In this document: piece by piece, positions 5,346-6,982 of the stretch
Layout of the letters: each line of letters opens with the position of its first letter
Numbering within the stretch: the first letter of the stretch is position 1
NCBI GenBank assembly: GCA_016930895.1
Contig: JAFGFV010000252.1
Coordinates: forward strand, 1-6,982
DNA from: Spirochaetales bacterium
GTDB taxonomy: Bacteria > Spirochaetota > Spirochaetia > SZUA-6 > DRHE01
DNA length: 6,982 bases
Direction: 5' to 3'
Program-made: the position numbers and the translations under genes
Notes under the pieces: generated by a model
The model's input: the letters and a program-made list of their open reading frames with translations, nothing else
Told to the model about the DNA's origin: nothing
The model's database searches: none

Positions 5346-6101
5346 TTACTGCAGCCTCCAACCGTAAACCGAGGGTGTGAAGGTCTGATCCTTCTTCTCG
5401 TAGGGCTCCCGCAGGAACGGAAAGCCCGCCTGGACGTCGGCCACGTACCACCGTCCGGCGAAAACCGACAGGTACAGCTCCCCTTCCGCGATGCCCGGGG
5501 AGCCGTAGAGCCGCAGGTTCAGGCAGGCGGACTCGGCGTCCTGGGCCTCCTCGGGGAAATCGATCGTGCCCAGCCGATAGCGGACCGGGACCAGGTCTTG
5601 CTCGATGTAGTAGGCGAGCGATCGCCGCAGCTCCTCACGGCCCTCCGGGAGCACCGCGTCCGTCGGAAAGCTCCCGTCCCCCAGGGTCTCCAGGAAACTC
5701 GCCGCGACGCCCAGGATCTGCTGCTTTGCCCCCGACGGTGCCAGCCGGTCCTCCAAAGGCCCGATCCGGAAGTCCTCGGGCAGGACGGCGCTGCCGCGCA
5801 GGGGCAGGAGGCGACCCTCCGGTCCGCCCGGCGCCGCCGGCCCCGGGCTGTCTCCGGGCTCTCCGGCGCCGGGTTCATTGCTCTTCTGCAGGGTGATCTC
5901 CCGGCGGGGAAGAACCTCGCCGCCCTCGGGGGTTCCGGCCCGGTCGGAGCCACCGGTGGCCGTGCGGGCCGCGGCCTCGGTCGGCCGAGCGGCGCCCTCC
6001 GGCGAGTCGCCGGGCGCGCCGCCCCGGCCGGTCGGGCCCCGCTTTGCGCAGGCGCCGGCCAGGAGCAGCGACATGAGGAGCAGGGCAACCCACTTGCTCA
6101 C
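5346..6101 (-). CDS. Putative lipoprotein with low-complexity linker
   Basis: I do not recognise the family of this 251-residue protein. It has a lipoprotein-type signal peptide: K3, a hydrophobic core (about 4-14) and LAGAC ending at C18, which would be lipidated. Spirochete lipoboxes are relaxed, and this one has Ala rather than Leu at -3. Residues 19-97 form a Gly/Pro/Ala/Glu-rich tether. The folded part (about 98-251) has a helix (AKQQILGVAASFLETL, 125-140), another helix (REELRRSLAYYIEQD, 155-169) and beta strands (VRYRLGTIDF, ACLNLRLYG, GELYLSVFAGRWYVADVQAG). This alpha-plus-beta order hints at a cystatin/NTF2-like fold, a tentative reading. The GTG at 6101 is the first possible start: an in-frame TAG lies 9 bases upstream (6113-6111). 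The ATG at 6074 would remove the charged N-region. It is the first gene of a coupled four-gene operon, with a promoter at 6108-6136 and almost no leader. Expression as a lipoprotein is likely; the function is unknown. Confidence 0.83.
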   Translation of the reverse strand: MSKWVALLLMSLLLAGACAKRGPTGRGGAPGDSPEGAARPTEAAARTATGGSDRAGTPEGGEVLPRREITLQKSNEPGAGEPGDSPGPAAPGGPEGRLLPLRGSAVLPEDFRIGPLEDRLAPSGAKQQILGVAASFLETLGDGSFPTDAVLPEGREELRRSLAYYIEQDLVPVRYRLGTIDFPEEAQDAESACLNLRLYGSPGIAEGELYLSVFAGRWYVADVQAGFPFLREPYEKKDQTFTPSVYGWRLQ

Positions 6102-6107
6102 ACGTTT

Positions 6108-6136
6108 TTTCTACCAGAAGATCGGCAAATGGTCAA
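6108..6136 (-). promoter_or_regulatory. Sigma70-type promoter of the lipoprotein-HD-PPC-PilZ operon
   Basis: On the minus strand, TTGACC (6136-6131, five of six consensus bases) is followed by exactly 17 bases and TAGAAA (6113-6108, four of six). Transcription would begin near 6101-6102, at or next to the GTG start codon. The in-frame TAG forming the start of the -10 box prevents any upstream start, so the mRNA would be leaderless unless another promoter further upstream is used. Confidence 0.55.
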
Positions 6137-6144
6137 ACGCCGTA

Positions 6145-6174
6145 TTGAGTATCCACTCGGAATGGGTGTAGTAA
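6145..6174 (+). promoter_or_regulatory. Possible promoter of the COG1078-type HD gene
   Basis: TTGAGT (6145-6150) is followed by 18 bases and TAGTAA (6169-6174), preceded by TG as in extended -10 promoters. Transcription would begin around 6181, leaving about 4 bases before the ATG at 6185. The -10 match is modest, so this is a weaker call than the divergent promoter in the same gap. Confidence 0.35.
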
Positions 6175-6184
6175 TGGACAGGCG

Positions 6185-6982
6185 ATGCGCGAAAGAGTGC
6201 TTCAGTATCTCGTTCGGGAGTTCTCGGAACCGATCAAAGACCCGGTCTGGAAGAACATCGCCGTCTCCAGGCCGCTCCTGGACCTGATCGAGCTGCCGGT
6301 ATTCCAGAAGCTCAACGGGATCAAGCAGCTCGGGCCGACCTACCTGGTGTACCCCGGGGCCACGCACACCCGTCTGAACCACAGCCTCGGGGTCCTGCAC
6401 CTGGCCCGGCGCATGATCCTGCACCTCCTGATGAACGAACGCCGGTCGTGGACGGGCGCCCGGGAGGAGCCCCGGATTACTCTCGGGGGGGTCAAGGCTT
6501 TCCTGTGCGCCGCGCTGCTGCACGACCTGGGCCATTACCCGTACGCCCACTCCCTGAAGGAGCTGGAGGTGGCGAGCCACGAGAGCCTGACGGCGCAGCG
6601 GATCCGGGAACCGGAGGTCGCGGGGCCGATCTCGGACCGGGTAGGGACGGACCCCGAGCTGGTCGCGGCGATCGTGGACCCGCAGCTGCCCTACGGGGGC
6701 GAAGAGGACGTGGAGTTCTACCGCAACCTCCTGTCCGGGGTGCTGGACCCGGACAAACTGGACTACCTGAACCGGGACGCCTACTTCTGCGGAGTGCCGC
6801 ACGGGGTCCAGGACGTGGACTTCGTGTTCGCCGAGATCCGGCCGCACCCCCGGGGCCTGGCGGTGACGGAAAAGGGCCTGACTGCAGTGGAGTCCATCCT
6901 GTTCTCCAAGTACCTGATGTACCGCAGCGTGTACTGGCACAAGACCGTGCGCATCGCCACGGCCATGATCAAGAAGGCCGTG
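6185..6982 (+). CDS. HD-superfamily phosphohydrolase, dGTPase/SAMHD1-like (COG1078 type), 3' end cut by window
   Basis: The visible 266 residues are the front part of a metal-dependent phosphohydrolase of the YwfO/COG1078 group, related to dGTPases and SAMHD1. Full proteins are usually 400 or more residues, so about a third is missing. Motifs occur in order: FQKLNGIKQLGPTYLVYPGA (40-59); HTRLNHSLGVLHLARR with H61 and H66; LLHDLGHYPYAHSLKE with the H113-D114 doublet, H117 and H122; SHE with H132; and GVLDPDKLDYLNRDA with D190. H66, H113, D114 and D190 match the SAMHD1 metal ligands, and H122/H132 match its catalytic histidines, so the enzyme looks intact as far as it is visible. The likely reaction is hydrolysis of (d)NTPs or related phosphates; the substrate is unproven. 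The ATG at 6185 is the first possible start after an in-frame TGA (6146-6148). Its ribosome binding site is poor (GGA at 6176). It is soluble, cytoplasmic and divergent from the lipoprotein operon. Confidence 0.92.
   Translation, partial: MRERVLQYLVREFSEPIKDPVWKNIAVSRPLLDLIELPVFQKLNGIKQLGPTYLVYPGATHTRLNHSLGVLHLARRMILHLLMNERRSWTGAREEPRITLGGVKAFLCAALLHDLGHYPYAHSLKELEVASHESLTAQRIREPEVAGPISDRVGTDPELVAAIVDPQLPYGGEEDVEFYRNLLSGVLDPDKLDYLNRDAYFCGVPHGVQDVDFVFAEIRPHPRGLAVTEKGLTAVESILFSKYLMYRSVYWHKTVRIATAMIKKAV

Noticed and set aside
5049..6287. Plus-strand open frame of 412 codons
   Set aside because: It is antisense to the HD and lipoprotein genes and enters the COG1078 gene in the wrong frame. It would also cross the divergent promoter gap.
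6098..6940. Minus-strand open frame of 280 codons
   Set aside because: It is the antisense shadow of the COG1078-type gene, whose plus-strand frame has every HD motif in order.

Overview
The window is about 7 kb of dense, GC-rich bacterial chromosome with no RNA genes, insertion sequences, CRISPR arrays or phage genes. The gene families point to a free-living, high-GC spirochete (Spirochaetota). The pointers are a core rpsF-ssb-rpsR operon, a PilZ protein with a long N-terminal region and an internal insertion, and a secreted protein with a FlgO/CsgG-like start. This assignment is inferred from gene style, not from a diagnostic marker.

Left part (1-1353, minus strand): the ribosomal/replication operon rpsF-ssb-rpsR. 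Each gene has a strong Shine-Dalgarno sequence. A sigma70-type promoter (1324-1353) lies upstream, and the short leader can form two mutually exclusive hairpins next to the rpsF ribosome binding site. This suggests autoregulation by S6:S18. S18 carries a zinc-type C-x2-C...C-x2-H set and an unusually long disordered N-terminal extension. It runs off the left edge only a few residues before its expected end.

Middle (1461-1928, plus strand): a small, mostly helical protein of unknown function. It is divergent from rpsF and convergent with the next operon. A GC-rich hairpin sits in the 44-base convergent gap.

Centre (6101 down to 1973, minus strand): four tightly coupled genes, with junctions of 1 nt, then overlaps of 4 nt and 20 nt. 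In transcription order they are a lipoprotein, an HD-superfamily hydrolase of the COG2316 type, a secreted FlgO/CsgG-like protein with two PPC-like beta domains, and a PilZ protein whose two c-di-GMP motifs are split by a GAF-like insertion. The order suggests a cell-envelope module with cytoplasmic nucleotide sensing. The linkage is inferred from coupling only.

Right edge (6185-6982, plus strand): a second, unrelated HD protein of the dGTPase/SAMHD1-like COG1078 type, cut by the window end. It is transcribed divergently from the lipoprotein operon across an 83-base gap. On both sides the best promoter lies so close to the first possible start codon that leaderless or near-leaderless mRNAs are likely.
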